DNA from: Xanthostigma xanthostigma
Taxonomy: Eukaryota > Arthropoda > Insecta > Raphidioptera > Raphidiidae
Direction: 5' to 3'
NCBI GenBank assembly: GCA_963575645.1
Contig: OY754470.1
Coordinates: 29,060,501-29,124,500, forward strand
Length of the DNA: 64,000 nt
Of this stretch, positions 1 through 11,062 are shown one piece after another. Numbering within the stretch: the stretch's first letter is position 1; every line of letters starts with the position of its first letter. Under the pieces are notes generated by a model. That model was not told the DNA's origin. It worked only from the letters and a program-made list of their open reading frames with translations, and ran no database searches. The translations under genes and the position numbers were made by a program.

Positions 1-1314
1 ATTACGACCTATAGATGCATAAACCACTATTTTAAAAAATGGCGACATTCGAGTGCACAAACAAACAAACTAACACACTAACAAACAAATAAACAATCTC
101 TCAGGCTAAACGCATATACTGCTCCGTTGTCGTGGGTAATAAAATACTTGTGAAAGTCGGATAGTGAATTTTCATATTCTGTCTCTATATTACTTTCAAC
201 ACACGAGATTGGACGATTATGTTAAGTTCGGTCAGAAATAATTGCAATCAAGTTAAGAGGCTTCTGGTTAATGTAAATTGTAATGTGATGAAGCTTTCTC
301 TCACTTCGCTCTGGAAAGTCAAACTGTGTTAATCTATGTAAGCCATAAAAGCTTTTATCAGCAGGATTGGTTTTGCCAGCAGGAATTGCACAGTCAGCTG
401 GATGTCCTTACATCATTCTATGTTTGCGTTAATGTAATGTGGAAATCATTTCCTCATACAGAATCAGTTCAGTGGCGTAAGTTATCACTGGATCAGGTAA
501 AACTATGGATTCAAGGCAGCCTAGATTTCCTATGATACGGGACCGTAGCCTTCTTTCTTAAAAAATTGAAAAATTTTTGAAAAATAAATTCGCCCTGTTT
601 CGTTTGGTATATCAAGTTTACTTATACAAAAAAATCATCCTGGATCGATTTCGACAATGCGCAACCCTGTATCTTTTTTAGTTTCGGAGATATAGTCGTT
701 TTAAACTATTTAAATTTTTCTACATTTCAAACCGTCATAATTTGTTAAACTAAACGAGATACGAACGTGCGCTTTCGCTAAATCATACACTTTATCGTAT
801 ACTTTTTCTATCAGACACATTAGTGTTAAGCATATCTGAGATTTTTTTATGTTCTTTTCAGGATTTCACGCTTTTTGAAAATCTGCAACTTTTGGCCGGT
901 TTGATATTAACTTAACTAATATAGAATAAGTTAAGCTGAATCGATTCTAACCATCCGCAATCAGGTATCTCCTTTAGTTTATTAGTCGTTTTAAACTAAT
1001 GCAACCCTAGAACTTATTTTTATTCGGCTTTGCCAATCAAAAATTACAAAAAAAAATAGTTAACCTGTTTTTACATATTCATAACAACGATTTTAACCGT
1101 TCGATCAGATATCCGGTTTTCGTGATCAGCTTTAATAATAATAGTTTACAAAGACCACGCCTACTATCCTGTCTCTGTTGCTCATATGGTTTCAGAAAAC
1201 AACTGACAGCAAAATTACTATTGAATTGGTAAAATTAGCATTTCTTTTGTTTTACTTCACGCGCTAGTGCGAAATAAGTCATTTTACTACCACTAATAAG
1301 GCATGAAAAGCAGA
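1..1314. other. Intergenic, no gene recognised
   Basis: AT-rich sequence without a credible coding frame. A short (ACAA)n-like run lies at about 59-95. The segment from about 545 to 1160 has the texture of old repeat debris, with phrases such as 'gcaaccctgt' and 'gcaaccctag'. The 69-codon frame at 326-535 has no recognisable domain or splice context, so I do not call it a gene. Confidence 0.6.
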
Positions 1315-1456
1315 CTTGCAAAGTATTTGAGTAAAAGTATTTCAAAATACAAATACTTTTCTAGTATTTGTATTTCAAATACTTTTCTACTATTTGTAAT
1401 TCAAATACTTTTCTAGTATTTGTATTTGTATTTCAAATACTTTTAAAAAGTATTTT
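1315..1456. repeat. Short AT-rich tandem repeat around AAGTATTTGTATTTCAAATACTTTT
   Basis: The phrase 'caaatacttttctagtatttgtatt' repeats several times with slight variation. Each unit is itself nearly self-complementary (AAGTATTTG...CAAATACTT). It is a simple minisatellite with no coding potential. Confidence 0.75.
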
Positions 1457-1992
1457 TTACGAGTCTGAAGAAAAGCATGTATTTTATAGAAGGTCATGTA
1501 CAAAAAAATATTTTAGTTTTAATGCATTGCATGATATTATTACGTAATATGAGAGAGGTTAGTGCATAAGATTGCGACACAGATGGCACGGTCAAAAGTA
1601 ACGAACAATAGCGTGACGCAGCTTGTGCACAGCCCCTTAATACAATTTAAAGTGACTGTATAAGGTAACTTACTAATTACATGCACACAAGTCGTCATTC
1701 AGAACAACTCGACAATTTTCTTGTTTTCCATAGTTAAGGTCGCCAACACACAATATGCCTGACACCTGCACCCCTATTTACCTTTGTAATTAGTCTCAGT
1801 CTTGTATATTCTATCAAAATAACTACAATGAATTCTATACTTCGTGACTGCAGTAAATGTTTACGCTGTTAAATAGCACTGCGTCACTTTATCGTGTTGT
1901 TACAAAGCCCCAATGCAAAATAGCTTATGTCGAATTTTTGATAACTTTTTAGACGCGGCCTCAATAGCTGAAGCAACTATCTGCATTCATTT

Positions 1993-2318
1993 TATAATAC
2001 GCGCCACCGATGTAAAAGGCTCGGAAGTTAGTCACAAACAGCGTCGCAAAGGTACATTTTAGGCCGTTAAGACTCCCACCACCTCTCAGATACCTGCACG
2101 GAACGTGCGCTCGTCGGTGATTGGCCGTGATCGCTCGTTGCCTTTGTCACTTGTCGCTTTCCTGCTTTAAAGTATAGTCGAGTACGCTATTGTCAAGTTG
2201 TTATTGTTACTTTAGTTTTGTTGAGTTCCGAGTTTGTAGTTTTTCAACAGACTGTACAAGCGCAAGCCCGCATTCGCATCTAACTTCCGAGCCTTTTAGA
2301 TTTGTGGCGAGTATTATA
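1993..2318. mobile_element. MITE with about 39-bp inverted ends
   Basis: The left end (TATAATACGCGCCACC..., running into AAAAGGCTCGGAAGTTAG) is repeated in inverse at the right end (CTAACTTCCGAGCCTTTT...GTATTATA) with a handful of mismatches. The interior has no coding frame. A target duplication is not clear, so the superfamily is unassigned. Confidence 0.6.
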
Positions 2319-2990
2319 CGTGGGAGTTTGTGTATCGTACTGTTTTGTACTATCTATGCAATATAAAAACCGCTGCACCGATTAAAAAATAAACATTTTT
2401 GTTAGATTTCTTGCGAGGTATAGTTGTGCATCACTGAACCCAATTTTTCAATTGCCATTTAAATCAATATGAGCAAAAGAGACAGCAATGTAGGCGTTGT
2501 CTTCGTAAACAATATAGCCTAACCCTAACTATCAATTATATAAATAAATAAATGAAAATCTGGTATTTCACGTGCAAAAAATGTAGTATGTATTCGATTG
2601 TAATGCTTTTGTGACTCACGGGTAGCTCGTTTTGATATTTTTTTTCGCGTTTTACCTTTACCTACAGTACAAGCATGATTATATTAAATATTAACAGAAA
2701 TCATCGATCTATATTTGTTCACTCCAATCAGGCCAGGGGGCCTCCACCTCTTTGTTGCCCCGAGGCCTCCAGACCTCTAAATCCGGCATTGATTAACTCA
2801 GAAACCAATCGGCCGATTTTAGTGTTATTTTCGATGTTTAAAAGCTTTTATTCCAAGCGAGTGACATGGCTTTATATAATATATCCTTATGTTTTGACAA
2901 AATATAGGAATGAGAAGTAAGCATATTATATTTTGGGAATAAAAGAACAACTCTAGTATGTTTTAGAAAAAGAGTATATGATACCTACAT
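2319..2990. other. No gene; hAT end remnant at about 2719-2793
   Basis: Mostly plain AT-rich sequence. A GC-rich island at about 2719-2793 (around 'ggccagggggcctcc' and ending 'aaatccggcattg') looks like the broken end of a hAT element. Its terminus resembles the inverted terminus (CAGTGCCGGATTAA) of the hAT at 44829-46157. The 81-codon frame across it is accidental. Confidence 0.4.
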
Positions 2991-3094
2991 TTTAAATATT
3001 GGTGAAAAAATTTTTGAATTCGGATAAGTAGTTTCGGAGATTACTTCCTAGATCCAAACTTGCAAACTTAACCTCTTTATAATATCAGTATAGA
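2991..3094 (-). mobile_element. Helitron 5'-end fragment
   Basis: Read on the minus strand it begins TCTATACTGATATTATAAAG, the start typical of insect Helitrons, and is followed by T on the plus side at 3095. The body lacks a recognisable CTAG end nearby, so this is a truncated copy. A similar 5' end lies at 13090-13223. Confidence 0.5.
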
Positions 3095-3444
3095 TATATA
3101 GTAAACAATCGAATAACTAGCAACTCAACCAAAGCGAAATTGTTTCAGTATGTCTCTACAGTAATTATTTTCTTCTTATAAACCCTTATACTGGGGCGTA
3201 ACTGGGCATATGTGCAATTTTTAAAGTCAATAAATAATGATTATTGTACATACGTGCATTTATACGGTATGAAAGCGCAATATACATGGTATACAGTATG
3301 TACGATAGTAGTAACAGTGAAAAATACGTGTATCTTATACTAGATACAAAAAAGTTTTTTTTATTCAGCTTGAAATTTACCATCGGAAACTGCTAAGGTA
3401 TATTTTTTATACTTCTAACTCAACTAGAAGTGTACATGCCTTCA

Positions 3445-3785
3445 AATGGCTACATATATTTTTATTTACATTTTCGAAATCTCCATTTTATTCTCTATAA
3501 AGTCATATAAAATTGTCGTAAGGTTACATAAGAAAATATTCGAGAAAAACGTCGTCAATCTATTAATTAAACAAACAGTAATAATTATTTTTATTGCATT
3601 CCGCATATGTGTAAATATAAATACAAATTAATACTGTTTGTTTAATTAAAAATCGATAAAGTTTTTCTCGAATATTTTCTTATGTAACGTTTTGACAAAT
3701 ATATAATATATATATATGAACTTCTATAAAGAGAAAAAATAGAGTTTTCGAAAATATCAAACAAAATATATGTTGCCATTTCAAA
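3445..3785. repeat. Imperfect palindrome, about 110-bp or longer arms
   Basis: The left arm, from 'aaatggctacatata' through 'ctctataaag', and the segment 'aagaaaatattcgagaaaaac' recur in inverse at 3650-3785. The two open frames here (61 and 62 codons) are by-products of the palindrome. It is probably a MITE; no clear target duplication was found. Confidence 0.6.
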
Positions 3786-3823
3786 AAAATGCATTTCGGT
3801 TGAGTATGAAGTACAAAAAAAGA

Positions 3824-4392
3824 GTGTGCTTTAGACCACACGACTGAAGTAAAACTTCTTCCTGCCATAATTTGTTATTTGTCACCCGAAAATTCACAAA
3901 ATATGAACTTTAAAATTAATTTACAATTTTATTCACTTTAAAGGTAGAATATTTAATGTATTAAACAAAATATTAATTTATAAAATTGTTCAAGAACGAA
4001 ATAAACAGTCTAATGTAAGAAGAAAGAAATATAAACTTAAAGATATTGAAAACAAAAGTAATACATTGCAATTACTTAGCTCTCGTTGGATTTTAAGCGA
4101 AAATCTTTATGAAATATTATTTAAAGTAGGTTTACAAAACTTTTTCTGTCACCCGATAGCGCCACTGGCAAGTAAAGTATGTGTCATTCTATTGTTAGCA
4201 CTGCTTATATTATCGGCCACCTGATGGCGCCACTAGCCAGTGAAGTATTTGTCATCCTCTTTCTATCTTCACTAACATATCTCCCTCTCAACTCCCGTTC
4301 GCCTCGCTCGATAACACTTCCGTAAATCTCTCGTCACGCATTCACCAGCTTACTCCCCAAGTCAAACGTGCGTAAAAAGTTTTACTTCAAAA
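3824..4392 (+). mobile_element. Non-autonomous element, copy 1 of an inverted pair
   Basis: This roughly 570-bp segment is present in inverse orientation at 8481-9067. Both include 'gtgtgctttagacc', 'taaaacttcttcctgccata' and 'gatggcgccactagccagtg', with many substitutions and small indels between copies. Each copy begins and ends with a GAAGTAAAACTT-type sequence, so each may be a MITE in its own right. Together they flank 4.1 kb of other insertions and make a 5.2-kb inverted-repeat structure. Confidence 0.65.
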
Positions 4393-4908
4393 ATATCCCT
4401 CAGCAGTTTCCGATGGGTTGCATAAAAATCTATTCAAACGTTTTTATCTAGTAGGATGCAAGAATCATTTCACTGTGAGTGTATTTTTCGGGCACAGACG
4501 AGATTATTGTTGGAATCGCTTCGTTTTAGGGTGTAGTTCAACCCCCTAAGTTTGCTTACAAATTGTTGGTGTGCTTGATTTTATAATAGGGAATATGCAT
4601 GTGGTTTAAATTTACATGATTATTTTTTCCAAGAATCTTTATTGTCCGGACATTATGCTTAAACAATTATTTTACTATTTAGTTCGCTTTTAATTATAAA
4701 AAATATTAATTAAAAATTGCAAAAGAAGCGAGGGAAATTCAATTTTGCGAAACGCATCACTATTGGTCGAAACAAAACGTGACGTCACATGGCACGTCAC
4801 GTCATCTAATTTCTCGGCGTCGCTAATAGTGTTTGAGTGACAAATAGTTTTTATTTGTATTCCTGTAGTGTTTTAAATTAGCTAGCGCAATTTTAGTGTT
4901 TGGTGAAA

Positions 4909-5163
4909 TTAGGAATCATCTAGGACGATGACTGAAAGTGGTTTTGTCAAAGCACAATAGGACAATCTACCGAAAATAGATGCATTCATGATGACAGAAT
5001 ATTTTGCCACAAATCCATCTCTTCTCATTACTTTACACCATAGTTTTCGTGTTTTCGCATCTCTTGGAACCGAAAAAAATATTTTATCGCGTGTACTTCT
5101 AATAGTATTTATGCACTTTGGTACAAGGCAATACCTATAAAATGGGTTTTTACCTTTTTCCAT
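4909..5163 (-). pseudogene. Decayed THAP zinc-finger domain (transposase N terminus)
   Basis: The 84-residue frame starts MEKGKNPFYRYCLVPKC and continues with a KIFFSVP segment and KLWCKVMRRD. That follows the opening of a THAP domain: a CX4C pair near residues 12-17, then the conserved FxxP and Trp. THAP domains normally continue to a CX2H pair; here the corresponding region (about residues 57-66) has no Cys or His, so zinc binding should be lost. THAP proteins bind DNA and include P-element transposases. The frame sits between the inverted ends of the 4453-6083 element and reads out at the end into unrelated residues. I read it as a truncated transposon-derived exon, not a host gene. Confidence 0.5.
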
Positions 5164-5387
5164 CTTCTGAATGGCTATTAAAACTGAAAATTGTTATAAA
5201 ATAACTGTAAAACTATAGTAACAAACACTGAACTCACAGAACGTGCCATGTGACGTAACACAAGGCCCGCGAAAAATGGCAGCGTTCAAACAAGTCGAAT
5301 TTTATCGATGTTTTAAAATTTATTTTAATAATTAATTTGAACATTTCCTAGAGTGTTTATATTTTTTATGGTGTATTGGTATTTTTG

Positions 5388-5512
5388 GAAAAAATTAATT
5401 CTAACCGATTTTATAACGATTGAATATTGGAAAATTTATATGGTTTTATACGTTTGTATCGCTAAAGAAATCGTTATAAAATCGGTTAGAATTAATTTTT
5501 TCCAAAAATTCC
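5388..5512. repeat. Hairpin with about 37-bp arms inside the THAP element
   Basis: 'aattaattctaaccgatttt' with its flanks at about 5388-5424 is repeated in inverse at 5474-5512 around a loop of about 50 bp. It sits inside the THAP-bearing transposon and is probably a small nested palindromic element. Confidence 0.6.
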
Positions 5513-6704
5513 AATGGGATACTAAAGTTGAATGGATTTGTGATTTTTCTGGCTTGGTCCGACCAGCGAAACCCGTTTGTGAAAAAAATACCGCAACTTG
5601 CAATTAAGAAAACAAAAAAAAAGTGATCATTAATTACTCGAGAAGTAATTGACCGATGACGCTAAAATTATTCATGCATGTTTGGGTCAACATAGACATC
5701 ATTTTTGAGAATTTTCAGTCATCTATGTGCGCTCATTTTTTAGTAAAAAAATAGTGAAAAAAACGTGTTTTTTTAACTTTCGGGGCTATTTGCAAGTTAA
5801 CAATTGCACTTAGCGACCTCTGTCAGTGCTCATTTTTTAGGAAATTTCATAAGGAACAACTTTCTCAATGCATATGCTATACTAAAAGTCAAGAGGAACG
5901 GAGATATTAAAGGAAGTAGTGAAAAAAGCACTATTTTCGTCACTAATTGTCAATTATAAAATCAAGCACACCAGCAATTTGTAAGCAAACTTAGGGGGTT
6001 GAACTACACCCTAAAACGAAGCGATTCCAACAATAATCTCGCCTGTGCCCGAATAATGCACTTTTTAATGTTTTTACATCCTCGTCGTCTAGCCTAATCG
6101 GTGAACAGTGAACACACTGTACTATTCATACTATATTATATCGGAATATCCAAATGTGTTCTCAAGTCCAATGTATTAGACTTCATTTACATTGAAACTA
6201 CATGAGACTTCATAGTAGGCAATGAAGTCTTATGGTCTTTCAATGTAAATGAGTTCGACTACTATACGCTACGATATTGCGGACACATTCTCTATTGGTA
6301 GAAATTGGAACACAAAATACCACGTTATTTTATATACAACGAATTTTATTCATAACAGAAAATGATAATACCTTTAGTTTGTAATAAAACCCTCAGTGTA
6401 TTGATTCAAAGGACAATATAATTAAAATTTTAACAGATTTTACAATTGTAATTAGTTACGTACGTATAATGTAGCTGACTGAAAAATGAAATTGTGTCAG
6501 AGTAAAAAAAATTTCAATACTTTACAATAAAGTATTGAAATTTTTTTTTTTCAATCGAGATTTACTAAAATTTTAAAAACAGAGTAATGTAAATTCGTTT
6601 TTGTGTAGATTTAAAAGAAAGATTGATACATAACTTCGGTGTGTGTCCTACAGGAAACCATAAACCTAATTCTGATTGATTGGAAATTATATGCGCTAGA
6701 GTTA

Positions 6705-7633
6705 GGCTTAGCACACATGAAGAGCGTTCAACGCGCGTTTACAATTTCTATACAATTGTATACAGCGTGTCCCATTTTAATGTCCCACCCCGGATAACTT
6801 TTGTCAGTGACCTTGAATGAAAAATTGTTTGGTACAAAAGTTGTACAACTTGGAGGGGGACATTCGATGGCACTAATACTTTTGACCTTGGGTATAAGGT
6901 TCAAGGTTATTCAAGGTCAACTTTGTTTTTTTTAATGGAACGTCCTATTTTTGACATCGGCAATCGATCGCGCGTGAAAAAATATGAGACTTTTGTCTGA
7001 AACTTTTTTCGAGAACGGGCAAAACTCTGTGCGTCTGTTAGTCTGTTAGTCGGTTATTCGGTTAGTCTGTGAACACTATACAGGTCAAACGGATGAACGG
7101 ATTGAAACAAAATTTTGGGAGGATGTTTGGTATGCAAATATGAAAAGCCCTATTGTTTTTGAAGAAAATGTCACCATTCTCGAGTTGAAAATTCAAAAAT
7201 TTTCAATTTTGAAGGCTAAATTAATTGAGAAAATTTGCCCGTTCTCGAAAAAAGTTTCAGACAAAAGTCTCATATTTTTTCACGCGCAATCGATTGCCGA
7301 TGTCAAAAATAGGACGTTCCATTAAAAAAAACAAAGTTGACCTTGAATGACCTTGAACCTTATACCCAAGGTCAAAGGTATTAGTGCCATCGAATGTCCC
7401 CCTCCAAGTTGTACAACTTTTGTACCAAACAATTTTTCATTCAAGGTCACTGACAAAAGTTATCCGGGGTGGGACATTAAAATGGGACACGCTGTATAAC
7501 TGTTTACATGATAACGCGCGTTGGTGGCGCGTTGAACGCGCGTTATCATGTAAACAGTTATATACAATTGTATAGAAATTGTAAACGCGCGTTGGGCTAA
7601 CGCGCGTTGAACGCCTCTCATATAAACTAGGCC
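6705..7633. mobile_element. PIF/Harbinger-type MITE (TTA target duplication)
   Basis: The ends GGCTTAGCACACATGAAG and, inverted, GGCCTAGTTTATATGAG are flanked by TTA at 6702-6704 and 7634-7636. The body is a palindrome rich in ACGCGCGTT motifs, with CTGTTTACATGATAACG in inverted copies. It is interrupted by the TA-flanked palindrome at 6763-7494. The 3-bp TTA duplication suits PIF/Harbinger. No transposase is present. Confidence 0.7.
6763..7494. mobile_element. TA-flanked palindromic element (Tc1/mariner-type MITE), nested
   Basis: It starts CAGCGTGTCCCATTTTAATG, ends with the exact inverse, and has TA on both sides (6761-6762 and 7495-7496). The inverted arms are about 270 bp each (to about 7035 and from about 7230). 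The spacer carries a phrase shared with 12640-12840 and 40440-40640 ('ttgggaggatgtttggtatg', partly inverted there). The TA duplication and CAG... terminus fit the Tc1/mariner superfamily. It landed inside the Harbinger-type MITE at 6705-7633. Confidence 0.75.
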
Positions 7634-7733
7634 TTAGACCAGTGAAATCATAAGTTATTAATAAAAATCTGCATTTGGAATAAGTGCGAGAGTAAGAAAG
7701 CATACTTTGATGTATTAATAATTTATAATCCTA

Positions 7734-8037
7734 CTAGCGGTCCGTCCCGATTCACCCGGGTGCGATAAATATATTTTGTGTTATCGGAAAATTCTGCAAA
7801 AATGACTACAACGCAGAAATGTCTGAACTTAAAAGCTTTGAGAAAATTCTATCAGATTTCGCTACATGTTACTTAAACAGTTTTTTTTTTTAATCACCGT
7901 AATTTTGTACAAAATATTTAATAAAACCTATCCTACAGTCTAAATTGGGCCAAGCAAGACACAAAATTTCATTAAAATCGGTTCAGGGTTTCGGAGATTT
8001 TCGCGGACAAAAATTGTGACACGAAATTTTATATAGG
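7734..8037 (-). mobile_element. Short non-autonomous Helitron
   Basis: On the minus strand it ends in CTAG (7734-7737) preceded by a CCGGGTGAAT...GACCG segment that can form the 3' hairpin. On the plus strand an A precedes it. The 5' end is near 8037, in an ATATAAAATTTCGTGTCAC context read on the minus strand. The TC start is degraded, so the right boundary is approximate. Confidence 0.55.
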
Positions 8038-8480
8038 TACATACCTATATAAATTTATTGACATGCATTTTAAAATTGTGATCAGCGTCTAAACAAATAT
8101 AAAATTAAAAAAAGGTTGTTTAAACAAACTACTTTCGAAACGCTGATAATATTTGATTTTGTGACTGCCGGTATATTTCATTGATTTATTGGGGTAAAAT
8201 ATTATGGCGAAAACCAACAAATACACAAGTTTCGTAAGTAAAGGGATCGTTCAACGCAACAACTGTCAGTTCCAGAAGATTGGAAATCAAGAAGTGGAAA
8301 GAAAAACTTACTTTTTGCACACAAAAACGTATAAATCTTTCGAACAGTGTGGGGTTTGAAATTTATATTACAAGAAAAGCTATAGATAGCAAACTGACCT
8401 ACAGTCTAAAACTAGATTCTAATTTAACTTACTACTCGTGTTGTTGCGCAGTTTAAAAATTTTATATTTAATTATTTCAT
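8038..8480. other. No gene recognised
   Basis: AT-rich sequence between the Helitron fragment and the second copy of the inverted pair. I see nothing coding. Confidence 0.5.
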
Positions 8481-9067
8481 TTTTTGAAGTAAAACTTCTT
8501 TACGCACACTTGTCTTGGGGAGTAAGCTTGTGAATGCGTGACGAGAGATTTAAGGAAAGTGTGATCGGGCGAGGCGAACGGAAGTTGAGAAGGAGATATA
8601 AGTTAGTGAAGATTGAAAGAGGATGATAAATAGTTCACTGGCTAGTGGCGCCATCAGGTGGCCGAAAATATAAGTAGTACTAACAATAAAATGACACATA
8701 CTTTACTTGCCAGTGGCGCTATCGGGTGTTTTGTAAACCTACTTAACTTGCAGAGCTAAATAATATTTCATAAAGATTTACGCTTAAAATCCAACGAGAG
8801 CTAAGTAATTGCAATGTATTACTTTTGTTTTCATTATCTTTATGTTTATATTTCTTTCTTCTTACATTAGACTGTTCATTTTGTTCTAGAACAACTTTAT
8901 AAATTAGTATTTTGTTCAATACATTAAATATTCTACGTTTAAAATGAATAAAACTGTAAATTCATTTTAAAGTTCATTTATTGTGAATTTTCGGGTGAAT
9001 AATAACAAATTATGGCAGGAAGAAGTTTTACTTCACTCGTGTGGTCTAAAGCACACTTGCTTTTTTT
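8481..9067 (-). mobile_element. Non-autonomous element, copy 2 of an inverted pair
   Basis: This is the inverse copy of 3824-4392, from 'gaagtaaaacttctttacgc' to 'ggtctaaagcacac'. The 60-codon frame at 8978-9160 is a shadow in this repeat. A stretch at 9068-9150 ('ctttagacgtgctacgg' and 'gtgaaacgcttcac') may be a further degraded terminus of a related family. Confidence 0.65.
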
Positions 9068-10148
9068 TAAGCTAAAGTTCTTTAGACGTGCTACGGAAGT
9101 AAATTGGCCTGGATCAGAGGAAAAGTGAAACGCTTCACTTTTTACGACTTCAACCGGCATTTGAGAGGAAAGAGTGGGAGAATCGTTCCTATACTCTTCC
9201 GTTCAAAGCGTCATACGCACTCTATACGCATACGCACTGCGTACTGTGTGTATACGTAGCATTTTCTCTATCCACGATAACTAATTCCACATAACCGTTT
9301 CCTAATCTTGAAACAATTAAATCGTCAAAAATGCTAAAACCTAATAAGTTTCATTTCTAATGCGCAAGTGCCTCACGCATACATTTTATTGCACAATTCA
9401 TTCATATTCCACTTGACATTTATTAGTTTTTGGAAAATTTCGTACTGGTATCACTCGAGAATGGCAGAAACGATTTTGTTTAAATTTAAGACATTGTCAG
9501 ATATTAGTTAAGTATAGATACCTGTTACCGGACTAATGCTTAGGTTAAAATTACCATCAAAACCGACACATACGCGAGTAAATTTGCTGTCAAAATCAGC
9601 ATTCACGCATGCCAAGAAGCCCGCAAAAACTGTAAGTTTAAAGCTAAATGGAAATGGGTGCGTTACTGCGTTCATATGAGAAAAATGTCACGTACCATAC
9701 GTGACTGCATAAAATGGGTGGCATTTTGTTAAGGTTACAATGTTGTCCCATCCATGAAATTCGGTAACATATTGTGCTCTTTGTTAGTGAGTGACCGTAG
9801 AGAACCGACTGGTGGCGCAATGCGTGTTCGCGGTTTCAGTGCTAATGGAAAATATCCGATCGAGTCTACAAGAATGTGTTAGTTGTCTTGAAAAGTATTT
9901 AAAAAATGTTATTTTCAAAACATAGCTAAGTATAATAAATTGCTCTGTACTAATGGTCTTTCAGTAAAATTTCTGTTTTTTTTTTTCAAACAACTCAGTT
10001 TCTGTGAAAACCACAGCATTCCACAGTTGCAATTACTTCCATACTTCCATGCCTCTTCTATTATTCATCATGCTCTTAGGTATCTTTTTTGCCATTAGAA
10101 ACCATTTAATCACATATTATACAGGATGTCTCTAAAAACGACCGACAA
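9068..10148. other. No gene recognised
   Basis: About 1.1 kb of unassigned sequence. It contains a CpG-rich patch near 9210-9255 with alternating 'cgtatacgca' phrases, and 'gaccgactggtggcgcaatg' near 9806. A short phrase near 10125 ('acaggatgtctctaaa') looks like the end of a degraded transposon. No frame is convincing. Confidence 0.5.
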
Positions 10149-10767
10149 TCTATACTAATATATAAAGCTGAAGAGTTTGTTTGTTTGTTTGTTTGAATGC
10201 GCTAATCTCAGGAACTACTGGTTCAAATTGAAAAAAATTTATTTTGTTGGATAGCCCATTTATCGAGGAAGGCTATAGGCTATATAATATCACGCTACGG
10301 CCATTAGGAGCGGAGCATTAATGAAAAATGTTGCAAAATGTATCTCAAAAATAAGCTTCTATTCAAGTGAAATGCACTAACTAAATATACTCATATTAGC
10401 GTTGTGAGTAAACAACCCCGGCTGGCTCAATCGCTAGAGCATGCGACTGTCAATATCAGGGTCGTGGGTTCGAGCCCCACGTTGGGCGAATATATTTTTA
10501 TTTATTTTTTATTCTACTTTGCTTTTTTTCTAAGGCTTACATTTAAATTTATTTTAATTTTATTTAATTAATTAAAAAAAAATTTATTAGTTAAAAAAAG
10601 TATAAATATTGCTTTTTATCGACAAAAACTTTTGATCGGTAACTCCGATCATCATGAAATTTGGACACAACATTCATCTCGGTAAACTAAGATGAATGTG
10701 TGTACTCATGTTCCTCCCTTCCCCATTCGTTCTTTTACACCCGAGTGAAACCGGACGGGACCGCTAG
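10149..10767 (+). mobile_element. Non-autonomous Helitron carrying a tRNA-Lys-like sequence
   Basis: It begins TCTATACTAATATATAAAGC after A (10148) and ends GGGACCGCTAG before T (10768): the TC...CTAG layout and A|T insertion site of Helitrons. A hairpin-capable stretch precedes the 3' end. Members of the same family are at 30050-39017 (interrupted), 42370-42929 (3'-truncated) and 54333-54692. A tRNA-like block (10416-10488) and an AT-rich tail occur here and, broken, in the 42-kb copy. They are absent from the 54-kb copy and from what remains of the 30-kb copy, so the block was gained by one lineage. No Rep/helicase is encoded. Confidence 0.8.
10416..10488 (+). tRNA. tRNA-Lys-derived pseudo-tRNA inside a Helitron
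   Basis: This is a 73-nt stretch of tRNA length that follows the tRNA-Lys consensus from CCCGGCT through the T arm (GGGTTCGAGCCC) to GTTGGGCG. The anticodon stem has two mismatches. The loop reads CTGTCAA, giving GTC (an Asp anticodon) at 10449-10451 instead of CTT or TTT, and the first acceptor base pairs poorly. It is therefore a tRNA-derived module, not a working Lys tRNA. Its internal A and B box sequences look intact enough for RNA polymerase III. Confidence 0.7.
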
Positions 10768-11054
10768 TATTATATATAGCAGACTCATGTGAGAATAGAC
10801 CGAATGAACTAAAAACTATTTGATTTTAGAAGATTTTTTTTTTTGAAATGTTTTTTATGATTCCAGAAATGCTATACGCTATGTTTAATTTCACGATTTA
10901 AATGCATTTTTAAGGCAATAAATTATTTACATTTTTTGGGCTTCCAATTACTTGAGCCTCTTGAGTCTCTAAAACGCATATTCCGATCGCTCGTAGTGAG
11001 ACCAAGTTTGTTGGTCGGAGGGTGTACGGTAATACGTGGTACAAGCGGAACTAT
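10768..11054. other. No gene recognised
   Basis: AT-rich sequence between the Helitron and the hAT MITE. The open frame starting at 10936 runs into the MITE and is not considered real. Confidence 0.5.
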
Positions 11055-11062
11055 GTCTAGAT

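Larger units (their letters stand above)
4453..6083 (-). mobile_element. Terminal-inverted-repeat DNA transposon with a THAP remnant
   Basis: Ends of more than 120 bp match in inverse. Left: AGGATGCAAGAATC, then TCGGGCACAGACGAGATT, then 'ttttagggtgtagttcaacc'. Right: the same sequence inverted, ending at 'catcct'. The interior carries a decayed THAP-domain frame on the minus strand (4909-5163). THAP domains are the DNA-binding part of P-type transposases, so a P-like element is the likeliest assignment, but no DDE/RNase H-like domain remains and I see no clean 8-bp target duplication. Confidence 0.55.

Noticed and set aside
10416-10488. Functional tRNA gene
   Set aside because: Anticodon stem mismatches, an Asp anticodon on a Lys body and residence in a Helitron argue for a pseudo-tRNA.
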